Counted from the first letter of the stretch, positions 32,082 to 42,765 are shown. The stretch is 64,000 nt of DNA from Gemmatimonadota bacterium (GCA_029262195.1 JAJCZX010000041.1:124001-188000), one strand, 5' to 3'. Made by a program: numbers and translations. The notes: generated by a model not told the origin, from the sequence alone.

Positions 32082-32175
32082 GATGTTGATTTTGCTAAGT
32101 TGTTGTGGTTAAAGGGCTTGAGAATATCTGAGGGTGAAGGAAAACAGCGGAAGTTGTTGATCTACATCAGGTTAA

Positions 32176-33231
32176 CTAAGAACCTGCTAGGTAATTCGTC
32201 AACAGCGCTTCGGGTACGTTGTGTGTCCAATTGGACACGTCAGCCAAAGCTGATTCTCCAACCCGTTTGAGAAGTGAGAATCTGACTGTTCCTGCTCTGG
32301 CTTTCTTGTCTGTCTTCATAAGTTCAATGAGGTCGGCTGCATTGATCTGAGGCGGGATTGAAGTGGGTAGGCCAGCCCCAATCAGTGCATCGATAATTCG
32401 GTCAGTGGTACCCCTGGAGGTGACTCCTAACTCTTCGCCGATTTTGGACTCCGCTATCATTCCAATAGCAACCGCTTCGCCGTGTTGAACCGAAAACTCG
32501 GTGGCCAATTCAACTGCGTGGCCGACTGTGTGACCAAAGTTCAGGATGGCTCGTTTGCCTCCCTCCAACTCGTCTTCGGCCACTACGGCGGCTTTTATCC
32601 GGACACTCCGGGCAACGAGGTCGGTCATTAAGGGTCCGGCGGAAATCGTGCTGTTTTGGGCAAGGTGCGTGAAATATTCCTCGTCAGCGATGGCGCCGTG
32701 TTTGATCGCCTCTGCGAGGCCGTTGCGGATTTCGTTGGGGGGTAGTGTGGCAAGGACCGCCGGATCCTCTATCACTACCGCAGGTTGGTGGAAGGCCCCA
32801 ACAAGGTTTTTGCCGGCTGAAACGTCGACTCCTGTTTTTCCCCCGATTGAACTGTCGATCATAGCGAGGAGGGTGGTGGGAATCTGTATGACCGGGATGC
32901 CACGCATGTACGTAGCTGCGACGAAACCTGCCATGTCGCCAACAACGCCCCCTCCAACTCCGACAATGGCAGAATCTCTACCGAATCCGGCTGCGAGGAT
33001 CTCGTCGGTGAGTCTCGACCACGTTGCTCTGGTCTTGTTTGCCTCGCCAGCAGGAAAAGAGAACAAACTGACGTCCCCGACCTGGCTGATTTCGGACAGA
33101 ACTGCTGCGGCGTGAGAATCAACGAGATTGCTGTCGGTTATGATAGCGTATCGATGGGCTGAAGCACGATCGGCCACAATCCTGCCGACTTGATGGAGTA
33201 GATCCGGGGCTACCAGGACATCGTACGACAC
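32176..33231 (-). CDS. aroB: 3-dehydroquinate synthase
   Basis: 351 residues. NAD-binding GVGGGVVGDMAGFVAAT, IPTTLLAMIDSSIGGKTGVD, and metal-binding residues in EAIKHGAIAD and LNFGHTVGHAVE are all present. It makes 3-dehydroquinate from DAHP, the second step of the shikimate pathway, downstream of the DAHP synthase encoded at 47775. It starts 29 nt after the PhzF-like gene and may be co-transcribed with it. Confidence 0.95.
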   Translation of the reverse strand: MSYDVLVAPDLLHQVGRIVADRASAHRYAIITDSNLVDSHAAAVLSEISQVGDVSLFSFPAGEANKTRATWSRLTDEILAAGFGRDSAIVGVGGGVVGDMAGFVAATYMRGIPVIQIPTTLLAMIDSSIGGKTGVDVSAGKNLVGAFHQPAVVIEDPAVLATLPPNEIRNGLAEAIKHGAIADEEYFTHLAQNSTISAGPLMTDLVARSVRIKAAVVAEDELEGGKRAILNFGHTVGHAVELATEFSVQHGEAVAIGMIAESKIGEELGVTSRGTTDRIIDALIGAGLPTSIPPQINAADLIELMKTDKKARAGTVRFSLLKRVGESALADVSNWTHNVPEALLTNYLAGS

Positions 33232-33260
33232 GCCTGTTTTGACCGGGATTGTGTGTGTGT

Positions 33261-34169
33261 CTATAACCTTACTTCCCCTTCGATCACGGTTATCGCCTCG
33301 CCACCAACGCGGACCTCTGTGATTTCGCCTCCGTTACCAACCGCGACCTCGACCTCAATGTTGCTCGGCCTCCCGATTTCGACACCCTGCGACATTTTGA
33401 TCTCTGCAAGTCCGTTATGCGGTCGAACGATCCCGTGCCAGACCAGATAGGCACCCAATGCACCTGCGGCGCTTCCGGTAGCCGGGTCTTCAGGCACACC
33501 GAGGCCCGGTGCAAACATTCTGCAGTTGACGTTGTTCGACCCATCTTCGACGAAGTAACACATCGCGCAGTCGGTACCGAGGGTCCGCAAAAGCCTTTCA
33601 AGTGTGGAACCAGTGCCACCGGAGGGGAGTTCCTGTAGAGCTTCGGCCGAGACGATCGGCACCATTAGCTGTGGCAGAGCGGTAGAAACTACCTGAGGGG
33701 CCATCTTTGGGGGGACTAAGCCGGTGTTTCCACCGAGTGCAAGGGACAATTCTTCGACGCTGTTCACCGTCGGACCGAAGTCGGGAGCGGTCTGCGTCAT
33801 CACGACTCTGGTTGGTTTCCCGCCTTTCAGGAACAGGTCGACGGGCAGCACTCCTGCGCCCGTGGCCTGGGTTACTCTGAGATCGCCGTTCTGCGGGATC
33901 TCAATCAGCCCCAGTTCGGCCAGTAACCACCAGGTCCCGACTGTGGGATGCCCCGCCAGCGGAATTTCGGCGTTGGGTGTGAAAAATCTAATGTGCCGAG
34001 TGGCCTGCTCGGAGGGGAAGACAAAGGTGGTCTCCGAAAGGTTCATCTCGCGGGCCAGAGCTTGCATTTGCGAGTCCGAGAGTCCCATAGCATCGGGAAA
34101 AACAGCCAGGGGATTGCCGCCCAGTGGAGTGTCTGTGAAAACGTCTAACTGATAGAATTCAAGTTTCAT
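33261..34169 (-). CDS. PhzF-family isomerase/epimerase
   Basis: 302 residues. The start MKLEFYQLDVFTDTPLGGNP, the catalytic Glu region NLSETTFVFP and GHPTVGTWW, with the C-terminal EDPATGSAAGALGAYL, define the PhzF (diaminopimelate-epimerase-like) fold. Members isomerise small acids; most, including this one, have no assigned substrate. Phenazine synthesis is not implied since no other phz gene is present. Confidence 0.9.
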   Translation of the reverse strand: MKLEFYQLDVFTDTPLGGNPLAVFPDAMGLSDSQMQALAREMNLSETTFVFPSEQATRHIRFFTPNAEIPLAGHPTVGTWWLLAELGLIEIPQNGDLRVTQATGAGVLPVDLFLKGGKPTRVVMTQTAPDFGPTVNSVEELSLALGGNTGLVPPKMAPQVVSTALPQLMVPIVSAEALQELPSGGTGSTLERLLRTLGTDCAMCYFVEDGSNNVNCRMFAPGLGVPEDPATGSAAGALGAYLVWHGIVRPHNGLAEIKMSQGVEIGRPSNIEVEVAVGNGGEITEVRVGGEAITVIEGEVRL

Positions 34170-34198
34170 TTGTTGAGCCCAACAATCGAGGGGTTTTC

Positions 34199-34744
34199 CT
34201 ACCAGGTTATGTCTTCAATACCTGCATTCTTGTTCGTTATCCGCGCCAGCGAAAACAACAGATCCGAAAGTCGATTCAGATATCTGAGGATGATCTCCGG
34301 GACATCTTCCTGGTTGGCAAGCCGTACCACGTTTCTTTCGGCTCTGCGGCAAATGGTGCGAGCTACATGGAATTGAGCTGCCTTGGGCGAACCTCCCGGC
34401 AGAATAAAGCCTTTCAGTGGCTCCGCCTGTTCTTCGGTTTCGTCGATGGCTTTCTCAAGTTTCAGGATCGCTTCGTCGTTGATTTCGGCCTTCTCGAGTG
34501 CTTTCCGCATCTTGACGGGATCGGGGGTGGCCAGGTTAGCACCGATCGAGAAGAGGTCTGCCTGAATTCCCTCAAGCAGATCTCTGATGAACTCGTCAGG
34601 ATCAAGGGCAATCGCCAACCCCAGCGTCGAATTGAGCTCGTCAACGTCGCCATAGGCTTCAATTCGAATGTCGCTTTTGAGGACTCGCTTGCCTCCCAGC
34701 AGAGCCGTGTGCCCGGAGTCTCCGGTTCGCGTGTAAATCTTCAT
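34199..34744 (-). CDS. PduO-type cob(I)alamin adenosyltransferase
   Basis: 181 residues. The start KIYTRTGDSGHTALLGGKRV, the EAYGDVDELNS motif (~30-40) and the C-terminal CRRAERNVVRLA are diagnostic of PduO/MMAB adenosyltransferases, which attach adenosine to cob(I)alamin. It implies use of adenosylcobalamin enzymes by the cell. The start overlaps the dacB stop by 4 nt (ATGA). Confidence 0.94.
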   Translation of the reverse strand: MKIYTRTGDSGHTALLGGKRVLKSDIRIEAYGDVDELNSTLGLAIALDPDEFIRDLLEGIQADLFSIGANLATPDPVKMRKALEKAEINDEAILKLEKAIDETEEQAEPLKGFILPGGSPKAAQFHVARTICRRAERNVVRLANQEDVPEIILRYLNRLSDLLFSLARITNKNAGIEDITW

Positions 34745-36219
34745 TGCTGTGATATCGATTCCATTAACGATACTAGAAACCCATCTATTCGGCGGACCGC
34801 AGCGGAATATCCAGATGTCTGATTGTTGACCACTATGGAAAACTTATATCGACCGTCAGGGCTATCGACATAGCCGTTCAGTGAGTTTACGTGGCTGATC
34901 GATCCCGTTTTGGCAACGACCCGTCCTTCGAGGCTTGTTCCTATGAAACGTCGAATCAGCGACCCTTGCTCCCCCGATCGGGGCAACGCTCTCATGAAGG
35001 GCATGTTTCGAGGGTGGTCTTCCATGAAGGTCAGCAGGTCGATAAAGGTTCTGGGGCTTAAGACGTTGTTAGATGCCAGGCCGGACCCATCATGGATCTC
35101 AAACGATGTAGAGTCGACTCGTACGGAATCGATCAGGAATGACGTTGCGAGGTCTACTCCGGCCTCCCATGAACCGTTTTTCCCAACCGCCGCAGCGACT
35201 GTTTTCAGCAGGGTTTCCGCGAAGAGGTTTTGCGATGAGTTCAGGATCGGGTACACGAAGTCCTCAAGTCTGCGGGATTCGAACCGTACCAGAAGATGTT
35301 CTTCCAGCACCGGAACGGGCGTGAGAGATGATACGACACCTCCACCGAAGCTGACTCCTTTTCTTTCGAGACGAGATCTCAGGGCCGTCGCGAAGAATCG
35401 ATTTGGGTCGGCAACTGCGAAGTACTCTGTTTTCGGGTTTCTGTTCTCAGCGACAGTGCCCTCGGCCCAGATTTGCCTTGTCCCGGGTACTCTGAAAAAG
35501 TCTACGTTGGTCTCACCCCCCGAATTCACTGTGCCAGTTCGATTGTCGAACGAAAAATCACCCAGGTTTGGCTCGAAGGACACGGTTGCGGGAGACATTC
35601 GTCCACCCGGGCCCCAGGTGACGTTCAGGCTGTTGTCGTTAAAGGACAGGCCTGAAACTGGAGCGGCGTACCACCAGTTCAAGTCGTAAGATTCCCAGGC
35701 GGGATGCACGATTGTGGCTTCGAAGTAACTACCGTCTCCAACGATATCTCCGGTGATCTGGCGCACCCCGGTTGAGATGATCCTGTCGGCCAGTCTGTCC
35801 ATCGTCGACCACATTGTCTCGCAGGCTCCGGCCTGCGTGGTGTCCGGTCCGAAGCAACGTTCGCCAAAGGTCGGGTCACCGTGTCCAACGATTATCAGGT
35901 CGCCGTCCAGTACCCCGTTTTCGACGGGCGTCGTACCGTAAACGTCAGTCGTGACAGTGAACTCTTCGCCGAGAAGAACGGATGCCATGGCTGTAACAAC
36001 GAGCTTGGCGCTGGAAGCCGGTACGAACAATTTGTCGGCGTTAAGCTCGAAAACGACCTCGTTTGAGGGGCCGGTGACCATCGCTCCCCAGAAGGCTCGG
36101 TCGAAGGGCGGTGCCTGGAGGATCTCGCGATGATCTGGGGTTCCGTTGGTCTGGGCGGCAAGAACCGGCGTCGTCGCGGCGGCCAGCAGTGAAACCACTC
36201 CTAAGGAAATACGGTACAT
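34741..36219 (-). CDS. dacB: D-alanyl-D-alanine carboxypeptidase/endopeptidase (PBP4 type)
   Basis: 492 residues with a signal peptide (SLLAAATTPVLAAQ). The penicillin-binding motifs are SxxK as SSAK (69-72), SxN as SSQN and KTG as AKTGSISHVNSLNGY. The insertion of ~200 residues between SxxK and SxN is typical of the class C (PBP4/S13) enzymes. It trims or cleaves peptidoglycan peptides in the periplasm. It is divergent from tamA. Confidence 0.93.
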   Translation of the reverse strand: MYRISLGVVSLLAAATTPVLAAQTNGTPDHREILQAPPFDRAFWGAMVTGPSNEVVFELNADKLFVPASSAKLVVTAMASVLLGEEFTVTTDVYGTTPVENGVLDGDLIIVGHGDPTFGERCFGPDTTQAGACETMWSTMDRLADRIISTGVRQITGDIVGDGSYFEATIVHPAWESYDLNWWYAAPVSGLSFNDNSLNVTWGPGGRMSPATVSFEPNLGDFSFDNRTGTVNSGGETNVDFFRVPGTRQIWAEGTVAENRNPKTEYFAVADPNRFFATALRSRLERKGVSFGGGVVSSLTPVPVLEEHLLVRFESRRLEDFVYPILNSSQNLFAETLLKTVAAAVGKNGSWEAGVDLATSFLIDSVRVDSTSFEIHDGSGLASNNVLSPRTFIDLLTFMEDHPRNMPFMRALPRSGEQGSLIRRFIGTSLEGRVVAKTGSISHVNSLNGYVDSPDGRYKFSIVVNNQTSGYSAAVRRIDGFLVSLMESISQQ

Positions 36220-36313
36220 TGTAACGGTTAAACCTGTTGCACTGTAAAAGTTGCGGGAAAGTACGGCAGCCCGGTCGTTGCGTCAAACTTATCCGCTGAG
36301 AGTTCCACTAATA

Positions 36314-38449
36314 GTGATCCTATATAGAAGATTAACTCTTAACGGCGTTGTAATCCTGCTTCTTGCAGTTGTCTCGTTTTCTGACGCGGCTGCCCAGGAT
36401 GATTTCGTCGACCGCCGAGTGATGGGCCTCATCTTTGAGGGAAACCATGCCATCCACGATCTGACCTTGAGTCGTTCCATTTCTACATCGAATTCGTCGG
36501 CTTTTGTGCGTACTTCTCCGCTAAACCTCCTTCCGGTCGGAGTCACCCGGTTTTTTGACGAAACCGAATTTCGACGTGACGTTCTCCGCCTGATTCTTCT
36601 TTATCGCCAGAGTGGCTTCATGGACGTTTCGGTCGATACGATTGTCCGGAGAACCGATAGGGATGTCTGGGTTCGATTCTCAATACGCGAAGGCGACCCG
36701 ATCCTGGTCGATTCGTTGACGATCGCGGGGGCCGAGAACATCATGCAGGAGCGTCGGTTATTGCGGGACCTTCCGTTGGAGGTAGGAGATCCGTTCGACC
36801 GATTCAAATTACAGGAAGCAACCGACTCGATTACTCTGTTTTTTCAGAACCGCGGGTATGCTCTCGCAGAAGTGTTTCGAAGCTTCAATATCGATCGAGC
36901 CAATAAGACGGCCAGCGTGGCGTTCGAGGTTTTTCCCGGACCGATAACAAGGGTTGGGCGGATCAATATCGAGGGGCAGCGCCTGATTTCTGAGGGCCTG
37001 ATCTTCAGAACTCTTGCCGTGCGCGAGGGTGCCGTTTTCAGACGATCCGATCTCTTTGAATCGCAACGCACGCTGTACGGTCTAGATGTTTTCAACTTTG
37101 TCGATGTGCGAATCGACAGTGCAAGTATTGCCAGAAGAGATACCATCGTTGATCTCGACGTGCGTCTCTCCGAAGGGAGGATGACCACTCTCAGGGGAGG
37201 CTTCGGCTATGGTACTGTCGATTGCTTCCGGACACTTGGAGGTATCCGTCTTGGCAACTTCCTCGGGGACGCCAGAGCACTTGATTTCACGGCCAGATTT
37301 TCAAAAATTGGCGCATCCGAATTGGCTACGAACAGGCTGTGCGGCCAGCTTCGACCGGAAAAAGAAGACAACGGTGAGGCGGGCCAACGTCGCCTGGAAC
37401 TCAATCGATTATTGACGCTGAGTTTACGAATCCCATCTTTCTTTTCACGAAACACCAGGGCGGTGGTTACTCTTTCTGAGGAAAAAACCAGTGAATTTCT
37501 GGCTTATCTCAGAGAGGCTGTCGGTGGAAATTTCGCTGTAACCCGCGAGCTATCCCGCACGCTTTCAGGGACGATCTCATATGACCTGTCGTATGGTAGC
37601 ACGGAGGCTGAACCCGCCACTTTTTGTTCTTTTCTGAATGCCTGTCGAGCCGTGGATCGCGCGCAATTTGAGGGCAAGGTATTGCGATCCACCCTGGGTG
37701 CTTCGGTGACGCTGGATAGAGCCAATTCGGTAATCAACCCGACTCGGGGATGGAGAGCGATAACCGAAGTCAGGTGGGCGTCTCCCCTAATTGGTTCTGG
37801 CCGAAGAGCGCGTTTCGCGAAATTCATCGGCGAATTCACTGCCTACCGGCGTCTGTCGCGCAGCACAGTTGCGGCGTTTCGCTGGAGAGGTGGGACCATC
37901 CGATCGAGCGAACTTACGGCGGCGGGGCAGGATCTTCAATTCATTCCCATCGAAGAACGGTTTTACGCGGGAGGACCAACAAGCGTACGGGGGTTTGGGC
38001 AGAATGAGCTTGGGCCCACCGTGAAAGTCTGCCGGGGTCTCGGTTGCGATCCAACAAACGGCTCCATTGACTCGACGATTACGACGGCGGCGACAGGAGG
38101 CAATTCGATGATCATATTCAATGCTGAAATGCGAATAATCCTTCCCGGTTTTGGCCGCCGTCTCAGTTCGGCGTTTTTCGTTGACGCAGGTCGAGTTTTT
38201 GATCGTGTTGCCGATGCGCCGTCGGGCGATGTGAGTTTTCGAATAACTCCGGGTGTCGGATTGCGGTTTGCTACCCCAATCGGTCCGATCCGGATCGACG
38301 TTGGATACAATCCGTATGATCCGCAGAACGTCCGTTTGTTCAACGAAGTCGGCAACGATTTGCAGGAACAGCCGTTGCTTACGCCCCCATCGTTTGATTC
38401 GTTTTCCGATCATTTGCAATTGAATTTCGCAGTGGGCCAGGCGTTCTGA
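36314..38449 (+). CDS. BamA/TamA-family outer-membrane barrel protein
   Basis: GTG 36314 is chosen because it gives a standard signal peptide (LYRRLTLNGVVILLLAVV ... AAAQ); a TTG at 36251 is the longest option. Three POTRA-like repeats occupy ~25-330 (for example VDSLTIAGAENIMQERRLLR and VGRINIEGQRLISEGLIFR). A 16-strand Omp85 barrel follows, with YAGGPTSVRGFGQNELGP (the L6 RGF-type motif) and a final aromatic residue. With TamB directly downstream it most likely forms a TAM-like complex in envelope assembly or lipid transport. The essential BamA role cannot be excluded. Confidence 0.9.
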   Translation: MILYRRLTLNGVVILLLAVVSFSDAAAQDDFVDRRVMGLIFEGNHAIHDLTLSRSISTSNSSAFVRTSPLNLLPVGVTRFFDETEFRRDVLRLILLYRQSGFMDVSVDTIVRRTDRDVWVRFSIREGDPILVDSLTIAGAENIMQERRLLRDLPLEVGDPFDRFKLQEATDSITLFFQNRGYALAEVFRSFNIDRANKTASVAFEVFPGPITRVGRINIEGQRLISEGLIFRTLAVREGAVFRRSDLFESQRTLYGLDVFNFVDVRIDSASIARRDTIVDLDVRLSEGRMTTLRGGFGYGTVDCFRTLGGIRLGNFLGDARALDFTARFSKIGASELATNRLCGQLRPEKEDNGEAGQRRLELNRLLTLSLRIPSFFSRNTRAVVTLSEEKTSEFLAYLREAVGGNFAVTRELSRTLSGTISYDLSYGSTEAEPATFCSFLNACRAVDRAQFEGKVLRSTLGASVTLDRANSVINPTRGWRAITEVRWASPLIGSGRRARFAKFIGEFTAYRRLSRSTVAAFRWRGGTIRSSELTAAGQDLQFIPIEERFYAGGPTSVRGFGQNELGPTVKVCRGLGCDPTNGSIDSTITTAATGGNSMIIFNAEMRIILPGFGRRLSSAFFVDAGRVFDRVADAPSGDVSFRITPGVGLRFATPIGPIRIDVGYNPYDPQNVRLFNEVGNDLQEQPLLTPPSFDSFSDHLQLNFAVGQAF

Positions 38450-41400
38450 TGGTATCCCGTTTTGTTTTGACGGCCTACGCTACCAGTTGCGCTCTGTTTG
38501 GTGGCGCCCTTGGGATCGGGCACGTGGCGCTACGGACGGGAGCCGGACGGGACGTTGCCGTCAGGTACGCTGTCGGTGCTCTCAATAAAAAACTGGTTGG
38601 GAGCGCTACGGTTGGGAACCTTGGTGGCTCGATTACCGGCGGAGTGGAGTTGTCGAATGTGGTTTTGATGGATGAGGACAGTGTCGCTCTGTTTGACCTT
38701 CCCCTCATTTCGATCAGGTATCGCGCGTCGGATCTTATCAAGGGAAGGGTCGTCCTCGGACAATTGAGGCTAACCAGTCCCACGTTCCAGATCACGAAAC
38801 ACGAAGACGGTTCCTTGAACATCACAACCGCACTTGGTTTGGGCGGGGGAGACGGCTCCGGTCCGGCCCCACTTGTGGCATTCAATGATGTTGAAATCAC
38901 CGATGGGACCGTTCTCTTGAGGACGCCGTTGAACGAGTCAGACTCCACCTCCGAACGTGACAATGCCGCGGGTTCTCCGATGCGCTTGCGCCGGTTCGAA
39001 GACATTCAGGCCGATCTCGCATATCTTCGCCTTTCGTCTCCGGATTCTGCCGAGAAGGGTATCCGCGCTGAAATCAACGGCCTGTCTCTGGCCATTTCAG
39101 ATCCCGATTTTTCCATTGACTCTCTTGTCGGAACGATTGAAATCGAGGGAAGTTCGCTGGCGCTGGACATTGATGAACTTCGTTTGCTAAACACGCAGGC
39201 CGCGGTGCGAGGCGAAGTGACGTGGCCCCAGGGCCCACCCCTTTTCAATCTTGATGTGGTTGCCGCGCGCGTTACTTCCACCGACCTCCCCGTCACCATG
39301 GTCCCGATCCCCGATGGTCTGGGAGGTTCAGGTCGTTTTCTGATTCAATCGCGCGGTCCCGACACGCTGTCAGTGTTCGGAAGCGATCTCGACTTGCGCG
39401 GTGAAAACCGGGGAGGAGGATTGACCGGACGCTTCGGGATTGTGCTCGGTCCTGACGGACAGTGGGATGCCAACTCCACCGCCCTTGTGATGGACAATTT
39501 CGATATTGAGTACTTCAGTTTGATCCTGGACTCGCTACCGGTCCACGGACGGTTGACCGGAACGCTCGACGCCGATGGCCCGCGTCAGGCTGTGGTGACG
39601 GAAATAGACTGGGACTTTGCCGACTCGCTGGCGAACTGGGATGAGTCGCGAATAGTCGCCAACGGTATGGTGGCGATCGGCGACGCCGATGGAATCGCCT
39701 TCGACGATTTCGAAATTTCACGGGGATCCTTTGCTCTCTCGACCATTCGTCTCCTGGTGCCAGCAATAGACCTTCAGGGGATACTCTTCGGGAGAGGAAC
39801 TTTGAATGGGCCCTGGTTAGAGCCCTCCTTCGACGGAGACGTTCGCCACGAATACGGGGCAGCTCCGTCTTCGCGTTTCACCGGGACCGTGCAGTTGAAC
39901 GCGCTGGGGCCCACACTCGGCGTTTGGGCTGATCTGGTTTTTGATTCGCTCAACGTTGAGGGAATTCGCGGCACCTACCCGGATATCCCCCTGTTTGGCG
40001 CCTTCGGCGGAAACCTTTCGCTGCGCGGTTACCTCGACTCATTGGGTTTTCAAACAAACCTTTCGGGCGAACGCGGAAGGGTTGTCGCGAACGGCGCCCT
40101 CAGGCTGGATGATCTGATCGGTTTCCATGAATTCGAGGCGGCTTTGACCGAAGTCGAGTTGATGAGAATTATCGTTGATTCTTTGCCCCCGACTCGACTC
40201 ACTGGCTCAATCAACGGAAACCTTCTTGGCGACCCTGAGTTGGTGTCGGCTGATATTGGTCTCGATTTTATTGGTGCGACGCTGAACGGATTTTTCACCG
40301 ATAGCGTTAAGGGGCGCGTTCGGACCGAGGCCGGTGTGGTGAGCTTTGATTCAGTTAGAGCCTGGGTTCCGGGTGGGAGGGGTTTGGCCTCGGGTACGTT
40401 GGGCATTCGAGATACTGAAGTCGGGGAACTGGGTTTGCGCGTTGATGTTGATTCGCTGAGCAGCGGATCAGAATTTTTTACCTGGTTGCTTGGTTCGGCT
40501 GAAGTGGACGGTTTTGAATCCATCGGTAGCGGCCCGTTCGACGCTTCGCTGACTATCTCAGGAAACGTCGAAGATTACTCTGTGGATGGTACGGCGCGCG
40601 GAGAAACGTTTACCTGGGGATCGCTGTTTCTGGGTGGAGCTCAACTGTCGGGCAGTTGGGCGCCCGATGCGGACAGTGGCCTGGTTTTGACTGCACGTCT
40701 CGATTCGTTGGGAATGGGACAGTTGGCGTTCTCCGATCTTTTATTGCGAACCAATGGGTCCAGCGACTCGATCGGCTGGTTCGCCAGAGCAAGAGTCGGC
40801 GTCGACGCTTCATGGTTAGCCGGTGGTAGTTGGCTGAAACAGGATTCCGGGAGTTTACTGCCGGTTGACTCCATGGCGTTGCTCATTCCATCCGACATTT
40901 GGTTCCTTGAGGAGCCAGAAGCGATTCACTTGTCGTCTGACGGAGGACGATTCGGAGAGATAGTACTGGAAGGTGTCCGAAGCGGGAGCAGGGTTACGGC
41001 AGAAGGCGCTTTGCTGCCGGCGGGAGGGAGTCTTATTGATATGACTGTTGAAGGGCTGTTGGTGGAAGACGTACTTGCCTTGTTGCAGCGCGATCGCAAC
41101 TCCGGTGGTGGGAGGATTAGCGGAACGGCAACTCTTGGAGGGTCGTTGCGCGATCCTGCGTATGCTCTCACGTTGGGAGTAAGAGAGGGCGTCTGGGCGG
41201 GATTCCCGATACCGGAATTACGCAGTTCGATCGACTATCGGGATAGCATTTTGGACATCGATGTGTCGACCTTCCGCCTCGGTTCACAGGAGATAAAATT
41301 ACTCGGGACGCTCCCCATAGATCTGGGCCTGCGGGGCGTTGTCGAGCGACAGGTGCCCGGCGAACTGGATCTCACCGCTACGGCCCAGGAGTTGTCGGTA

Positions 41401-42765
41401 GGTTTTGTGGACGCGGTTTTCGAGTTTGCTCGAGGAGCCGAGGGTGTGATCGGAGCCAATGTTCACGTGGGGGGATCGTGGGAGGAACCGGTACTCAGTG
41501 GGTCTGCGTCGATACGGGATGGCGGAGCAGTGTTTCCTTCCATACGGGTGCGCCACAGTGACATGAATGGGAACGCGACGCTTTCGGGTGACACGATTTA
41601 TGTGGACTCCCTTTCTGTCACGAGCGGAGACGGCAGGGCAAATGTCTCCGGATTTATTCATCTTGAAAACCTGACCGATCCTATTCTCGCCCTGGATCTT
41701 ACTGCCCGGGATTTTCGGGCGCTGAATATTCCGAACTTCCTCGAACTGACAGGCTCGGCCGACTTACATTTCGCCGGTCCTGTAATCGGAGCCCGTGCTA
41801 CAGGTAGCGGCGAGATTTCACACGGGGTCCTCTACTTTGCGGACCTATTCGAGAAGAACATCATTGATCTCGATGATCCGCTGCTCGCCGGTTTGATCGA
41901 CACAACCCTTGCCTCGGTGATTAGGGAGCAGGGCCTCGGTGCCGCGTTCTCCACAAGGTTTTTGGATAGCCTCCTGGTCGACAGCGTAGTGGTGGAGATG
42001 GGCAATGACATGTGGATGCGGTCGCAAGAAGCCAATATTGCGATCACAGGAAATATCCTGGCTGGCAAGGTCGGACCTAATTATCGACTTGATGGAACGC
42101 TGAATACACCCCGCGGGACTTACCAACTGCCGAACATACGCCACTCGTTTACGGTTACGAGCGGGGAGGTGAGATACCTCGGCACCCCGGATCTTGATGC
42201 TCTGATGAACGTCAGCGCTCGTCACGTTCTCCGCGCCCAAACGGGGGAAACCGTGACGATATTTGTTAATCTGGGAGGTACACTTTATCTGCCTGAAGTC
42301 CGACTTAGCAGCGACATTAACCCTCCCATTCCTGAAACGGAAATCGTGTCTTACTTGATTTCCGGGAGTCCGAGTTTCCAGGCCGACGAATCCGTTAGGA
42401 GAGCTGCGTTTGAGTTGGTCGGAGCGCTGTCCGGTGAGCTAAGTTCCTTCATCACCGACCTTGGAGTCCCGATAGACTTTTTCCGAATTCGACCCACCGA
42501 AGGTGCAGACGGCACCATGTCTGTTTCGGGTGCGGAGTTGTCAGCAGGTTTTCAGCTGTTTGACTCCAGGCTGTTTGTGTCTGCAAGCCAGTTGGCCTGC
42601 CCTAACAGAGAGGACCAGACAGGCGTCGGGGTTGAGTTCAGGATGTCCCAGGAGTTGAGGTTCTCGTTGAGTCGCGACCCGTTGACCGGCTGCAATGTTT
42701 CTGGGTCCACCAATCCACTGAGTTACCAGCTGGGTGTCGATCTTTTCTGGGAGAAAAAGTACTAG
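38449..42765 (+). CDS. tamB: TamB/YtfN-like translocation and assembly protein
   Basis: 1438 residues with an N-terminal membrane anchor (RFVLTAYATSCALFGGALG) and a long series of beta-repeat segments, ending in the conserved DUF490/TamB domain (~1090-1438; IADLFEK-like ILYFADLFEKNI, TPRGTYQLPNIRHSFTV, IPETEIVSYLISG). It spans the periplasm as a hydrophobic groove between inner membrane and the TamA barrel. Start and upstream stop overlap by one base (TGATG). Such proteins are usually 1200-1500 residues, so this one is full length. Confidence 0.93.
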   Translation: MVSRFVLTAYATSCALFGGALGIGHVALRTGAGRDVAVRYAVGALNKKLVGSATVGNLGGSITGGVELSNVVLMDEDSVALFDLPLISIRYRASDLIKGRVVLGQLRLTSPTFQITKHEDGSLNITTALGLGGGDGSGPAPLVAFNDVEITDGTVLLRTPLNESDSTSERDNAAGSPMRLRRFEDIQADLAYLRLSSPDSAEKGIRAEINGLSLAISDPDFSIDSLVGTIEIEGSSLALDIDELRLLNTQAAVRGEVTWPQGPPLFNLDVVAARVTSTDLPVTMVPIPDGLGGSGRFLIQSRGPDTLSVFGSDLDLRGENRGGGLTGRFGIVLGPDGQWDANSTALVMDNFDIEYFSLILDSLPVHGRLTGTLDADGPRQAVVTEIDWDFADSLANWDESRIVANGMVAIGDADGIAFDDFEISRGSFALSTIRLLVPAIDLQGILFGRGTLNGPWLEPSFDGDVRHEYGAAPSSRFTGTVQLNALGPTLGVWADLVFDSLNVEGIRGTYPDIPLFGAFGGNLSLRGYLDSLGFQTNLSGERGRVVANGALRLDDLIGFHEFEAALTEVELMRIIVDSLPPTRLTGSINGNLLGDPELVSADIGLDFIGATLNGFFTDSVKGRVRTEAGVVSFDSVRAWVPGGRGLASGTLGIRDTEVGELGLRVDVDSLSSGSEFFTWLLGSAEVDGFESIGSGPFDASLTISGNVEDYSVDGTARGETFTWGSLFLGGAQLSGSWAPDADSGLVLTARLDSLGMGQLAFSDLLLRTNGSSDSIGWFARARVGVDASWLAGGSWLKQDSGSLLPVDSMALLIPSDIWFLEEPEAIHLSSDGGRFGEIVLEGVRSGSRVTAEGALLPAGGSLIDMTVEGLLVEDVLALLQRDRNSGGGRISGTATLGGSLRDPAYALTLGVREGVWAGFPIPELRSSIDYRDSILDIDVSTFRLGSQEIKLLGTLPIDLGLRGVVERQVPGELDLTATAQELSVGFVDAVFEFARGAEGVIGANVHVGGSWEEPVLSGSASIRDGGAVFPSIRVRHSDMNGNATLSGDTIYVDSLSVTSGDGRANVSGFIHLENLTDPILALDLTARDFRALNIPNFLELTGSADLHFAGPVIGARATGSGEISHGVLYFADLFEKNIIDLDDPLLAGLIDTTLASVIREQGLGAAFSTRFLDSLLVDSVVVEMGNDMWMRSQEANIAITGNILAGKVGPNYRLDGTLNTPRGTYQLPNIRHSFTVTSGEVRYLGTPDLDALMNVSARHVLRAQTGETVTIFVNLGGTLYLPEVRLSSDINPPIPETEIVSYLISGSPSFQADESVRRAAFELVGALSGELSSFITDLGVPIDFFRIRPTEGADGTMSVSGAELSAGFQLFDSRLFVSASQLACPNREDQTGVGVEFRMSQELRFSLSRDPLTGCNVSGSTNPLSYQLGVDLFWEKKY

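Noticed and set aside
33261-34169. Phenazine biosynthesis
   Set aside because: Only a PhzF-fold protein is present; this fold is common in non-phenazine producers.
37787-38419. 210-residue minus-strand frame opposite the TamA barrel
   Set aside because: No recognisable domain, and the plus strand encodes a clear Omp85 barrel there.
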